Positions 37,222 through 48,398 of a DNA stretch of 64,000 nt are shown piece by piece. The position numbers and the translations under genes are program-made. Origin of the DNA: Pochonia chlamydosporia 170 (taxonomy: Eukaryota; Ascomycota; Sordariomycetes; Hypocreales; Clavicipitaceae); the NCBI RefSeq assembly GCF_001653235.2, contig NC_035790.1, positions 6,696,001 to 6,760,000 of the forward strand, written 5' to 3'. Within the stretch, counting starts at the first letter, position 1. Each line of letters opens with the position of its first letter. The notes below the pieces were generated by a model. It had not been told where the DNA came from, ran no database searches, and worked only from the letters and a program-made list of their open reading frames with translations.

Positions 37222-40200
37222 ATGACGGCAGACCCCCCAACTGTAGTCTCCCCAAAGCCAAGGCAGCCTGTTGCCGTGGCTGGCCTCATTCAACACGCCA
37301 TCGCCATTTATCAATTCTTGGTGTCTGTTCATCGAGATGACTTGGCAGATGGTAATCTTACAGTTTCCACGTCACATATTCATACCCTATCCTCCAAGCT
37401 GGATGACATTGTTGCGGTCCTTGAAAAACATGTTGGCCACAACGACCATGACATCGGTTCTCTTCCATGGGCATGTCACAAGGTCGGTCAAGATCTCAGC
37501 TTGAAACTCAATCGCATCAAGAGCCATTTTGCTGCTGCGGATGATATACGCACGGTTGAGTTTCGTAAAGTTTGGCCAGCTGTTGACATTGAGGCGCTTG
37601 GGGACCGTCTGCACGAACTCGCTGGCCGCTACCCTGATGCACGTATCACTTTCAAGTGAGTTACGTCTTGATTTCACTCGAATCGCATGTTGACTTTTTA
37701 ATAGAACTTCTGCAATTTATACTGGCTCGGAAACGACCGCTTTCGAAAATGAGGCTCGCCGAGACGATGGCCAAGACGAAATGTACCAGACCAAACTGGA
37801 TTTCAGCGAAAAGAGTGTCATGAAAATGCCACGCAAGAGCAAAGTGAAAGCTGGCCCGGTTGGAATATTTCAAGATAATGTTCCAGTTCCCAAAGCGTCT
37901 GAAAAGCCACGGCTAGCTCCTGCAAGTCTTCTGTATGACTTCATCCTCGAAAATTTGGCTTACAAGACTATGCACGATAGAGAGGAGGAAGTTGCTGAAG
38001 CTCATGGGAGCACTTTTGACTGGGTATTTAACCAAGCAGACACTCGAGGCAAGCAGTCTGATTGTCTTGAACATGAGTTGACCGCTTGGCTTGGCACCGG
38101 CGAACTGGGCCCTATTTACTGGATTACTGGTAAACCCGGCTCTGGAAAGTCGACGTTTATGCGTTTCCTGTTCCAGCACGATTTGACGCGTCAATATTCG
38201 AAAGCTTGGGCAAACGGCCAACCAGTATGCATGGCAGGTTTCTTCTTTTGGACCAGCGGATCGCGAGACCAGCGCTCTCAAACGGGTTTACTTCGCTCAC
38301 TTCTACACCAACTGCTTTCCAAAAACATGGAATTGATCCCGGATACGTTCCCCGACTTATGGCAAAAGCTGAGAGTCATGACCACCAAGGAACGAATACA
38401 GCTGTCCCTGGAATGGCTCGTCAAGGACTTGTTGTCTGCTTTCCAGCGTCTAATGGACGCAGCACTGCCCAATATGAAGATTTGCCTATTTGTGGACGGC
38501 CTAGATGAATTCGACGGCGACCACATTACCATGATCAACTTCTTCAGGGATCTTGGCTTGGGCAAACACGGAGGTTCCGTGAAGATGTGTCTGTCCTCGC
38601 GGCCGTGGGCTGTGTTCGAAAACGCATTCGAGCAGGCGGTGCCACATATGAAGCTCCAGGACTTAACGTACGTTGATATGCTCAAGTACACTGCCGATAA
38701 GCTACTTGACAATGTGAATATCCGCCGATTACTACGAAAGAATCCTGAATTTGGTGAACAGCTTGTCAATAATGCCGTTCAGCGAGCGGACGGAGTGTTC
38801 CTATGGGTGAGACTGGCAGTGAATGAGCTCACTGCCAAGTGGAAAGTTGAATCCGGGACAACTGCCCTAGTCTCTATACTCGAACAGCTTCCCACTGATC
38901 TTGACGACTTATTCTCCAAGTTACTGTTCCAAGACCAGACGAAGTCAGAGCAGGGAGAAACAGCAGTGGTATTCCAGCTCATTCGCGCGAGAGAGATAGT
39001 CGCAGACTTTGTGAGGGATGATTCAGCGAATTCCCTTACCGTCTGGGAACTAGCCTTTGCTTTACAAGAGCAGGATGACGCTCACACTACCACCTGGGAA
39101 GTTGAGGAGGCAGACAACAAGTTTATTTACGACCGGTGCCGCATGACGATTCATCAGATCACAGAGCGCTTTGCCCGCCTACTGGATCTTCATCGGCCTA
39201 CAAGACAGGGGAACATGAAGCCTCGCTTTTCGGACGACACCCTGCGCGACGCGAGAGTTGAAGCCGCACAGCGAGTCACATACATACATCGCACAGTTCG
39301 TGACTGGCTCATGGATGCACCGGGTATCCAGGAAAGATTAGTTGCGCAGTCACCTCCCACGTTTGACCCTCACCTCCGTCTACTGCGATCATATGTCCTT
39401 CGACTCAAGAGGCCGCTTGAAGAGATTGAACACCATCGGCGACTGGATGAGTGGTGGCCAGATATTGCTCTCGCGCTAACACACGCTCGATATATCACAA
39501 ATGATCCTCTTGGTCTTCAGAGACAGTTTGTAAATGAGCTCAACGCGACGCTAAGCTGGCACTGGCTTGAGAAGCCCCAAGATCCATATGACCACTGGGC
39601 CAGAAATGCATTTGGCAGTTACGAGATCCGCATGAAGGCCGCACCGATATGGCAGCCGTTTCTGTGCCTTGCCACGAAATTCGGTCTGACTCGTTATGTT
39701 TCCGAGGAAGTTACCGCTCGGAACGGCTCGGAAAAGCATGGAATTTCAGAAGAGCAGCAAGAACTGGAGCAAGATGATGCTACGCCGTTGTTGGCGTATA
39801 CGACAGAATTCGTGTGCTCCCGTATGAAGAGCATATTTCCGCTTTCTGATCCGGAACTCGTTAGGTTTCTGCTCAGGAATCCGTGTCGTATTAACCCGGG
39901 TCCTAATCATGAGTATTCCGACTTTGTTACCCGGTCGGGGAGGACGTCGTGGGTGGCGCTTTTACGGCATTTGCGGGATGCGCGGCGGCGAGGGTTTATA
40001 GCTTACTATGATACTGATGTTGATGGAACGTGTCGATGGGTAGAAATCGTGCGTCTGTTTTTGGAGGTTGGTGAGGCGGACCCTCATGCTGTGGTCTTGA
40101 AGGATAGTTGGGATCCAGAGATCACGGGCTTGGGGGTGTTGGAATTACTGGATGAGACGTATGGGGCTGTTGAGCTGAAGGAGTTGAAGGAATTTATGGC

Positions 40201-40261
40201 TAGGAAAAGGGAGGAGAAGGGAAAGCAGTCGCAATATGCGCTACGATCGAAGAAGGCATGA
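37222..40261 (+). CDS. NACHT-type P-loop NTPase, NLR-like, without C-terminal repeats
   Basis: Exons are 37222-37655 and 37705-40261, with a 49 bp phase-2 intron, giving 996 aa. The N-terminal ~140 residues are helical (VAVAGLIQHAIAIYQFLVSV) and resemble the effector-side helices of fungal NLR-like proteins. The NTPase follows: Walker A GKPGSGKST at 287-295, and Walker B within KICLFVDGLDEFDG near 400-413. After it come SLRSLLHQLL-like and LSSRPW (sensor) motifs and YVDMLKYTADKL. The rest matches the helical region that follows NACHT in the nephrocystin-3-like group (YIHRTVRDWLMDAPGI). No ankyrin, TPR or WD40 repeats follow, and the end is low-complexity (KREEKGKQSQYALRSKKA). Such STAND proteins act in fungal non-self recognition and cell death. 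The gene ends 60 bp from the convergent dehydrogenase. Confidence 0.9.
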
Positions 40262-40321
40262 TGTGTCCGTTAGTATTATTCTCTTGAAATATATCCTGTA
40301 ACCAGATTAAAGATTATGACC

Positions 40322-41561
40322 CTAGTATCCATCTTTCCTGCTGACTTGATTCATTAATTTCTTCCCTTCACTGAATCTCTCCAAATTTGCTTCAAGAATG
40401 GCAAACAATCTCTTCCCATATGCGGTGGTTGCCCCGCTTACATGCGGTGTGATTATCAAGTTCTTCGCCTTCCAGAGCTCATGGCCATCAGGTAAAGGCT
40501 CAGGGTCGGTAACGTCGATGGCCGCGCCACGAATGACTTCGTTATTCAGTGCTTCGATGAAGTCATCGGTGTTGATAACCTGTCCTCTTGAGATATTCGA
40601 CACAAATGTCTTCTTTTTGCCTAGAACTTTGAACTCCTCTTGCGAAATGAGACCAATTGTACTCTTTGTAAGTGGTGTTGACAGTACGAGCAAGTCTAAA
40701 TCGGAACCAAGAAATTCGTGAAGTTCCTTTTTAGAACCGCCTGAGAACCATTTACTCGGAAATAAGCCCTCTGGATCCCCCATCCCAGGTGGCGTATATG
40801 CGTCATCGCGACGAGATTCAGGTGTATTTCGGGGATGAAGAGTATATGCATGCACGTCCATGCCCATGGCGTTGCAGAGGCGGGCTACTTGTCGGCCAAT
40901 GCTACCGTACCCCAAGATTCCGCTTTTTGCCAATTATTATCGAGAGCATTCAGGTCATTTGGTGCATCACTTACACTCGCTGTCCCACAGTGTCATCAGG
41001 CTCGTCGAGTCTCTGCCAATGGGCATCGCGCTGAAATTCCAAGTATTGAGGTACTATGCTTGTTAACTCACCGAAAAGTATGGATTAGATGAAAATTGTC
41101 TCACTTACACTTCTTCTTATACGCCAAAAATGTCCCAATGACCCATTCTGAAATCTGCGGGCTGCTCATGCGTCAATTACACATTGTTGGCTAGGATTGT
41201 GTGCCACTTACCCATGCACCCCGTTCGCCGTACAAAATGGGATGTTCGTATTCTTGAACACCGGTTTATCCAGAATCAAATTTGCTCCTGCGCTTATTAT
41301 CTGGACAAATTGCAAATTACCAGCTTGTTCCAGCGGCGGTAAACAAACCCCTGTGACTAACAAGGTGACATCCCGTCTCGAGTCTTCTGGGATTTCGTTC
41401 CAGTCATGCAAGACGAATCCACCCTGGTGGAATACGACTTGGAGATCTGGGAACCGAGTATGGATATTGTTGAGGAAGTCTTGCGGGGGGTCCCAAGGCG
41501 TAATGGCGAGTAGTTTGTGGCCTTTGAGGCTCGGGTTGGCTATTTGGCGGATTATAGTCAT
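40322..41561 (-). CDS. D-isomer-specific 2-hydroxyacid dehydrogenase
   Basis: Exons are 41561-41212, 41161-41109, 41053-40975 and 40922-40322, giving 360 aa. The first three exon joins fall inside codons but keep a continuous family-like reading: ANGVHG-PQISEWVIG, FLAYKKK-LPQYLEFQRD, and QR-V-GILGYGSIG. The NAD(P)-binding motif GILGYGSIGRQVARLC is at about 162-177. Catalytic residues are R273 (NISRGQVINTDD), E302 (VTDPEPLP) and H321 (IITPHVSGAT). The family reduces 2-oxoacids such as glyoxylate or hydroxypyruvate, or oxidises the D-hydroxyacid. The exact substrate is unknown. No targeting signal is obvious. An insertion between residues 192 and 230 (GMGDPEGLFPSKWFSGGSKK) is typical of the fungal subgroup. 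Confidence 0.92.
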
Positions 41562-42848
41562 CTTTGTAAAGTGGCACTAGATGACAGGAAAGCGCAGTGG
41601 TAAGAGATGGGTTGTCGTTTGTGGTACGTTAGGTTGCTAAGAGTCAAGAATTTGTAGCTCGTGATCGGGAACATTGAACGTGAAGGCTGCTTGTCAAGGG
41701 CGGAGTAGCTTGACTTAATAATTGTTGATCACAGTCTGGGTAAAGTCGCACAAATTACCCCACACATAGCATCATCAATGGCTTGGGAGCTAGATCAGTC
41801 TACTCAAGTAAAGAGAATGTTATGGGCAAAACAAACGGCCTATATAAACTACCATGACAGATAAATAACTCGTTTCTGGTCTGTGGGTGAGATCTAAACT
41901 GCAGATGATGGTCTGATGAGACATGCCAGCTTGACTCTTTGGCATTCGAGGTTTCCTTCCGAAATTTCCGAAATCGGCCAAGCGCCCATGGCAGCACTCT
42001 ACCTGCTCGCAAGTCTTAACAAAGGTTTGGAGAGTTTTGTTCTTCAAGAATAGAAACTGAGTTGTGGCCCAAGCATATGACGATAGAAGATGTTGGCTTT
42101 TGTATGTTGTTTCGGGTGACTTCTGGATTCCTTCGTACCTAGTACCTAAGCACCCAGAGTCCAGTCCACGGAATAGTGAGTGGACCAGTGCAGAATTACC
42201 AGACTGACATCTGGAATGTGCACTTTATTTAACAAGCAAGAGCGAACAATGCCCGGAACATTCAACTGGCAGTTGCCATCAGCTGGCGGCAACCCGAGCC
42301 AAATTAATAGTTTATACGTGGAAGGAGCCACTTTGACCTCAAGTGCGTGTCTATGGTCAAGATGCCAATCCAACCTAGACCAGACAAGACACCTGCATTC
42401 TTCTTCCTTCAATGTTTATTTAGCTGGCCACACCGAGGGTCGTTGATGAGTTTCTCGATCAAGTGCTCTCGCTCCCCAGCCTTCAACACGGACACGGATT
42501 TTGCACTCGTTCATCCCCGCTTGCCTTGCAACCAACTCAAATCAGACCAGACACTTTTCAAGACTCCCTTTTTGGTGTAGGTAGTTTCTCCATCTAAGGA
42601 AGTTGTGTCAATCCAATGTGCCAGCACGCTTAGCCGTTGGAATCATTTCCGGATTTTGGTTTGGGACCAGTGTGTACTGATTGATATTCTTAGTAGGTGC
42701 AAGAAAGAGTCGACAACAAAACAAGAATCTTCTCATCTCCCTGTCACTTCTCAAAAAAGAACCATCTTTCAAGAGCTCAAACAAACCATCTCCTCACGCA
42801 GTCGACAGCTCGTCATCGTGCGGCATTCACGCACCTACAGTGTACACC
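41562..42848. promoter_or_regulatory. Divergent intergenic region, 1.3 kb
   Basis: No gene is supported. The last 200 bases are CA/CT-rich (for example CTCAAAAAAGAACCATCTTT near 42750) and are probably the leader of the membrane-protein gene at 42849. Confidence 0.4.
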
Positions 42849-43622
42849 ATGTCGGATCGTTGTAGAGACAGGGACGAGGAATCAGATCCAACAGCAAAAG
42901 GAATTCCACGAACCACCAAATGGCTGCAGCCAAGTGCAAAAGTCACACCTCAACAAGCATTCTACGTCTTTGGCATCCATGGAATTGGAGCTATGATTGT
43001 CGCCGGGATCGTGAACTTTGCAATCGCCTCTGGTAAGTCACGTTTTCACGCTTATGAACGTGTGTTACTGCTCTTCATAAATTAACAAATACCCCGGACA
43101 GTGGCCATCGTGGTTTCGAATGGCGGCTATAGTCGAATCTACAACGTTAAGAAACCAGCCCTGTTGGTGGGCATTGCGGGTGTCAACATTCTTTTGCAAT
43201 GCATTTTCACTTGGTTTGCTGCGTACAAATTGGTTTCTTGTGATCTTGGTCGCGGCAAGGTGCAGCCTATCGGGTTTGTCAACGAGCCAACAGGCAAATT
43301 CATGCGCTGGTTCTTCATTTTATCACGAAACAAAAATGACAACATTGAGAGTGTCCGTGTCATGTCTCTTAAAGGAGCAGGTCAGCACCTCACAAGAGCA
43401 TTTCTACTCGCAGTATTGGGGTTCGTCCTACTCTGGCCGGCTTCTTTGGGCATACTCATGGTCTTGAGAACCAAAGCTGAAAGAGGGTCCGATTTTGACC
43501 TTATTTGGCTTCCGCCAGTGTTGAAAACGGTTCTCGGCGCCGTCCTTGCATTGCTTACAACCCCTTTGATGGCAATATTCTGGTTGCTCAGAGGTGGTTG
43601 GGAGGCAAACCAATACCTGTAA
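42849..43622 (+). CDS. Small four-span fungal membrane protein (DUF2456-like)
   Basis: Exons are 42849-43032 and 43102-43622 with a 69 bp phase-1 intron, giving 234 aa. Four hydrophobic spans are visible: AFYVFGIHGIGAMIVAGIVN, ALLVGIAGVNILLQCIFTWF, AFLLAVLGFVLLWPASLGIL, and VLKTVLGAVLALLTTPLMAI. The first join falls in the first span, where FAIAS-VAIVVSNGGY reads smoothly. The N-terminus is charged and soluble. Layout and length resemble the fungal DUF2456 family (yeast YHL026C type), a group without known function. This assignment is from pattern memory and moderately sure. The DUF name implies no activity. Confidence 0.78.
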
Positions 43623-44091
43623 AAACTTCACCAAATACATGAATTACGCTCATGAGCCTACAATGAATAGAATTATTAGATTATCCATAGCTCTTAACAT
43701 TCCTAATATGACACACTCACAATGATTATACATTACTATCTTGAGGTATTCACCAGGCAGTGAAGATGACGAGAAATCATGAGGCGCTTAACACTTTCGA
43801 CGGGACCCAGAACTTGCATCCTTTCCTAGTCCTACAACAAGCTCATTATAACATATAAATCGAAGCACAATAGTTATTCCGAAGACAAACCCGTACCAGA
43901 GGCAGCTGAACGACTTTAAATGCTCACAACTGGATGGAAGTCGCACCACGATATATCAATTCTTCCATGGCTCGCAACACCACGAGCAGGTAATCCGAGA
44001 GAGACAAGGCAGCCACAATATACACAGTTGCATGTCAAGGTTCCCCCACGTGTTATAACCAGCATTTTTAAGGTAGTACGTCAATGCAAAG
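43623..44091. other. Convergent intergenic region
   Basis: AT-rich 3' flanks of two convergent genes. No gene or structure was noticed. Confidence 0.45.
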
Positions 44092-45093
44092 CTAAACATC
44101 CACCACCGGCGCGCGAACAAGCAATCCCAGTTCCGTATAAACATATTGCAAGTTCTGACTAGAAATCTTTGTCCTCGGATGATCTTTTCCAAGTGTTTCT
44201 TTGTTCCACTCATAGCACTTCTCCAGCAGCGGCTTAGCCTCGTTCAGTCGATCCATCCTAACGTACGAAACAGCCAGGCCATTCATGACGCCCACAACGG
44301 TAGGATTCAACGGTGTATCCACGTCGCTTGCAGGCCGTATGGCAGCGAGAGCGCCTTGAAGGTGCTCGATAGCTTTGTCATAGTCTCCTGTGCGGTTGTA
44401 CGTGATGCCCAGGTTGATGACACACTTGGCCGTCGTCTCGCTGCCGTCTCCGAGGTTTGCCTTTGCCAATTGCACGGCCTCCTCCTGGATGTCCATTGCC
44501 TTTTGTGTGTCTCCCATAGCTAGATAATCCACCCCGAGCATGTCCATTGCCGCTATTGTTTCAGCGTGGGCTGCTCCGCGGGTCCTTTTGCGACATGCAA
44601 GCACCATTTCGTGCAGTCGGGCAGCGTCTTCATGGCGGTTCAAGTTGGCGTAGCTGTTGGCGAGGTTATGCATGCTAGTCGCGGTGGCGGCGCTCTCTTC
44701 ACCTGTTTCTCGTTTCATGATTTCCAAGGCTTCTTCTTCCAGCTTGATGGCATCGTGGTTTCTACCCTGGCCTTTCAGGTCAAGCGCGAGATTGTTGAGA
44801 GATTTCGCTGTCTCTTTGTGCGTGTTTCCAAGGACTTCGCGGCGGGCTGAGAGAGCTAGTTGGTCTTGTTCCTCTGCGTCGTTGTATTGTCCTAGGGACC
44901 GGTAGTTGAAGGCTAGTTTTGTTCGACATAGTGCTGTTTGAGTGTCGTTGTTTCCGAAGTTGGGCTCGGCGAGTTTTATTGCTTGCTGGAGGGATTCACA
45001 GGCTTTGGACCATTCCTCGTTGTCGGAATAGTCGTCGGCGCTGCGGATGAGACCGGCGATTTGGTCTTTAATTTCTTCAAAGGCGGATGCCAT
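44092..45093 (-). CDS. Kinesin-light-chain-type TPR protein
   Basis: A single exon of 333 aa. I choose the ATG at 45093 (MASAFEEIKDQIAGLIRSAD), which sits in a strong AAAATGGC context. An in-frame ATG at 45150 would add 19 residues. About six TPR units of ~42 residues fill the protein, of the long TPR_10/TPR_12 kind: GNTHKETAKSLNNLALDLKG, then EESAATATSMHNLANSYANL and GSETTAKCVINLGITYNRTG. It ends HPRTKISSQNLQYVYTELGL. There is no catalytic or NTPase domain. TPRs of this kind usually form the C-terminal sensor of fungal NLR-like proteins, and here they stand alone. The role is presumably protein binding. A link to the repeat-less NACHT gene 4 kb away is only a thought. Confidence 0.88.
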   Translation of the reverse strand: MASAFEEIKDQIAGLIRSADDYSDNEEWSKACESLQQAIKLAEPNFGNNDTQTALCRTKLAFNYRSLGQYNDAEEQDQLALSARREVLGNTHKETAKSLNNLALDLKGQGRNHDAIKLEEEALEIMKRETGEESAATATSMHNLANSYANLNRHEDAARLHEMVLACRKRTRGAAHAETIAAMDMLGVDYLAMGDTQKAMDIQEEAVQLAKANLGDGSETTAKCVINLGITYNRTGDYDKAIEHLQGALAAIRPASDVDTPLNPTVVGVMNGLAVSYVRMDRLNEAKPLLEKCYEWNKETLGKDHPRTKISSQNLQYVYTELGLLVRAPVVDV

Positions 45094-45938
45094 TTTGATG
45101 TTGATGCTGAAGTTTGAGTGAGATGCTTTATTGTTTGGAAATAGGTCCATGAGAGAGTTCTCACTTCACGTCATCGAGTTGTCATTTCCGGTTCCACTCT
45201 TGCTTTTGTTCGTATTGACCGTATTGAGCTGTTGCGGTTTGCCTTGTCAAACTCATTCATCAACAACTCGACTCAGTAACGAAATTTTGCCATTCAGTAA
45301 AAGAGCCTATTTTGAGCATATTATTGAAGATTAATTTGTGATTCTTTTGCCATTAAGCTTTGGGTTTTGGAGCACCAAGCATCCTAAGTTTGGTAAGCAT
45401 CACCATGTCTCTCAACTCTCCAAGACTCCAAGACAGTCCCCCTTTCATTTGCAATTTTCATATCACTTCTTTGCCAGCACAAACATGTCCATTTCCTCAA
45501 TTTCGGTTGAAACCTCGTATCTCAAATCTTGACAATCCAAACCCCCACGTGGGAGAGATTCGCTGGAATTTGGTGCGACAAGGTTCTCCGCATTTGGACG
45601 AAACGCAAGTGGCTGCGGGGAAGCCGGACCGACAGGAACACGATGAGACGACATTCACTCGCTCGCTTGAGGATGGAAATCCGAGACCTCATTTCATTGA
45701 CTAGGATGAATTCTCTACTTACCCACAATCATATCATTTGAACATCTAGTACGGAACCTTTGGTCCCGATAACGGCGAAATAGAAACCAGGGGCTTTCTT
45801 TGCTTGCTACTCATCGACAGATTTAACCAGGAGCTTATGAACATCCCTAATCCGAGCTAGCAGTAGATCAGTTGCTCTTACAGTCCTTAAAAGCAAAAGG
45901 TTTCAGCCTGGTCATTTACGAAGCACATCCAGTTCAAC
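45094..45938. promoter_or_regulatory. Divergent intergenic region
   Basis: Promoter space for the TPR gene (minus) and the GH31 gene (plus). Short frames at 45338-45704 look non-coding. No clear TATA box was found. Confidence 0.4.
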
Positions 45939-48398
45939 ATGGTTCGTCTGCAAGTGACAACCGACATGAGGCCAATTGTTCAAACCTCACCCTATGTTGG
46001 GGGAACAGCCAGCGACAAGTACCGATTCACTGTTCTCGCAGACGGTGTCTTGAGATACGAATGGGCTCCGGACGGCAAATTCGAAGACCGTCCGTCGGCA
46101 TTTGCTGCCCAGAGAGAGCAACACAGCATTCCTGATTTTCGATTGCGAGAGACGGAAAGCTCGTTGGAAATCGTCACTTCTCGCTTTCACATGACGTACA
46201 ATAAGCAGGAATTTACACCATACGGATTTTTTGCCGTTGTTCATGGATATACCAATCATACTTGGCGATACGGAGAGCAGGGAGAGAATCTCGGAGGCAC
46301 CTTTCGGACACTCGACAACATCGATGGTCGAGTTGGAGTTGATCCTGGAGTTGTGTCTCGGGATGGTTTTGCCAGCATCGACGATTCACATACAATGCTT
46401 TTCACAAAAGATGGCTTTGTGGCTCCACGCCAACCTGGGAAGGACCGCATAGATGGATACATCTTTTGCTATGGCCGAGATTATCGCGAAGCTGTACGGG
46501 CTCTGTACAAGATATCCGGTCCACAGCCGCTGCTGCCGCGTTGGACGCTCGGAAACTGGTGGAGCAGATACTACGAATACACTACCGAGTCGTACCTGGA
46601 GCTCGTGGAGTCGTTCAAGGACATTCGTGTTCCGCTCTCGGTTGGTGTCATTGATATGGACTGGCATCTAGTCAAGGACCCTCGTGTCGCTGCTGCAGGT
46701 GTCACCGGGTGGACGGGGTATACTTGGAACAAAAACTTGTTCCCCAATCCAAAGACTTTCATCAAGGCCCTTCATGACAGAAAACTCAAGATATCTCTCA
46801 ATGAGCATCCCGCCGAAGGTATTGCCAACTATGAGGAAATGTACGCGGCCATGGCGAAAGCCCTCAAGTTCGATACGTCAAATAAGGAAACCATCCCGTT
46901 TGATTGTGCGGATCCGACGTTTTTGAAAGCTTACTTTGACATTCTCATTAAACACTTGGACGATGATGGCCCTGATTTCTGGTGGATCGATTGGCAGCAA
47001 GGTCCGTATTCTCGACTACCGGGCATTGATCCATTGTGGGTGCTGAATCATTTTCACTATCTGCACAATGAGAGACTTCAGGCTGAGCGAAAGCCAAGTG
47101 ATGGTGGTGGTAGTCGCCCAATTATATTTTCTAGATATGCTGGACCAGGCAGCCAGAGGTATCCAGTTGGGTTCTCGGGCGACACTGTCATTTCCTGGGA
47201 CTCACTCAACTTCCAGCCCGAGTTTACGGCAACTGCGAGTAATATTGGTTACGGGTGGTGGAGTCATGATATTGGGGGCCATATGCTAGGCCTTCGGGAC
47301 GATGATCTCACGGCCCGTTGGGTACAGCTTGGCGTTTTGTCCCCCATTATGAGACTGCATTCCACGAAAACGAGATGGGTCTGCAAGGAGCCGTGGAAGC
47401 TCCCTGCTGGCTCTGGTGACGGCCCCCGAGATGTGGTTACCAAGTTTATGCGTTTACGCCATCGGCTGATTCCCTACCTGCATACCATGAATGCGCGTGC
47501 TGCTGAAGAGGGCTACCCGTTGATTCAGCCCATGTACTGGGAGTATCCGAATCGCGATGAAGCTTACAAGGTCCCGAACCAGTATTACTTTGGTACGGAG
47601 ATGATTGTCGCCCCAATCACGTCGCCGCAGAATACGACTACCAAGACTGGCAAAGTCAAGGCATGGCTACCACCCGGCCGGTATGTTGACTTCTTCACTG
47701 GCGTTGTCTACGATGGCGACAGGTTCTTGTGGTTGAATCGTACGCTGGACAGGGCGCCTGTGCTGCTGAAGCAGGGGGCTATTGTGCCACTGGATGCAAA
47801 TTTGGAGCCTGGAAACGGGTGTGACAACCCTGATGGATTTGAAGTTGTGGTGGTGGTTGGTGCTGATGGCAAGTTTGATTTGCTGGAAGAGGACGATGCG
47901 AGTCAAGAGAATGCGCAGCGCAAGCCAGTTTCCTGGATCAAAACTTCCATCTCTTTCACTCAATCAACAGGTACAATATCGATCCAAACACCTGGGAAAA
48001 GCAAGTTCTCGAAAGCTCGAGACTGGAACATTCGTCTGCTAGGGTACAAACCCAAGGGCTTCCCAGAGGTACAAGTCAATCAGAAATCTGTCCGCATGGA
48101 AAGCACACCAGAAGACAACGGAGTGTTAGTAAAGGTGGGCGAGATTCCTCCGGGCGGAAACGCAATTATTAAGATTGGGCCGGTTGTCGAGCCGTCCGTC
48201 AATGACCCTCTAGCTTTGGCGGACCCGATTGTGTTTGCTGCACAAATCGGCTACAAGACCAAGGAGGCTGTTGATGATATTTTGAGTCCAAAGGGTGTGT
48301 CTGGTGCAGTGCGGGCTTCACAGGTAGATGCGACTGACATGGATGCCGACTTGCGACTGGTGTTGAAGGAGTTTTTGCTGGCGGATAGCCGGACGTGA
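45939..48398 (+). CDS. Cytosolic GH31 alpha-glucosidase / alpha-xylosidase-type hydrolase
   Basis: A single exon of 819 aa. The barrel is introduced by LLPRWTLGNWWSRYYEYTTE, as in GH31. The catalytic nucleophile is D351 in FWWIDWQQG and the acid/base is D415 in VGFSGDTVISWDS. The block WWSHDIGGHMLG also belongs to the family. The C-terminal beta-domain contains VVVVGADGKFDLLEEDD. There is no signal peptide, so it acts in the cytosol on imported or internal oligosaccharides, unlike the secreted fungal maltases. The wording around the nucleophile (WIDWQQG rather than WIDMNE) is that of a subgroup common in bacteria. Specificity could be maltose, isomaltose, nigerose or alpha-xyloside. The absence of introns in 2.46 kb is compatible with transfer from bacteria but does not prove it. 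Confidence 0.9.
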   Translation: MVRLQVTTDMRPIVQTSPYVGGTASDKYRFTVLADGVLRYEWAPDGKFEDRPSAFAAQREQHSIPDFRLRETESSLEIVTSRFHMTYNKQEFTPYGFFAVVHGYTNHTWRYGEQGENLGGTFRTLDNIDGRVGVDPGVVSRDGFASIDDSHTMLFTKDGFVAPRQPGKDRIDGYIFCYGRDYREAVRALYKISGPQPLLPRWTLGNWWSRYYEYTTESYLELVESFKDIRVPLSVGVIDMDWHLVKDPRVAAAGVTGWTGYTWNKNLFPNPKTFIKALHDRKLKISLNEHPAEGIANYEEMYAAMAKALKFDTSNKETIPFDCADPTFLKAYFDILIKHLDDDGPDFWWIDWQQGPYSRLPGIDPLWVLNHFHYLHNERLQAERKPSDGGGSRPIIFSRYAGPGSQRYPVGFSGDTVISWDSLNFQPEFTATASNIGYGWWSHDIGGHMLGLRDDDLTARWVQLGVLSPIMRLHSTKTRWVCKEPWKLPAGSGDGPRDVVTKFMRLRHRLIPYLHTMNARAAEEGYPLIQPMYWEYPNRDEAYKVPNQYYFGTEMIVAPITSPQNTTTKTGKVKAWLPPGRYVDFFTGVVYDGDRFLWLNRTLDRAPVLLKQGAIVPLDANLEPGNGCDNPDGFEVVVVVGADGKFDLLEEDDASQENAQRKPVSWIKTSISFTQSTGTISIQTPGKSKFSKARDWNIRLLGYKPKGFPEVQVNQKSVRMESTPEDNGVLVKVGEIPPGGNAIIKIGPVVEPSVNDPLALADPIVFAAQIGYKTKEAVDDILSPKGVSGAVRASQVDATDMDADLRLVLKEFLLADSRT

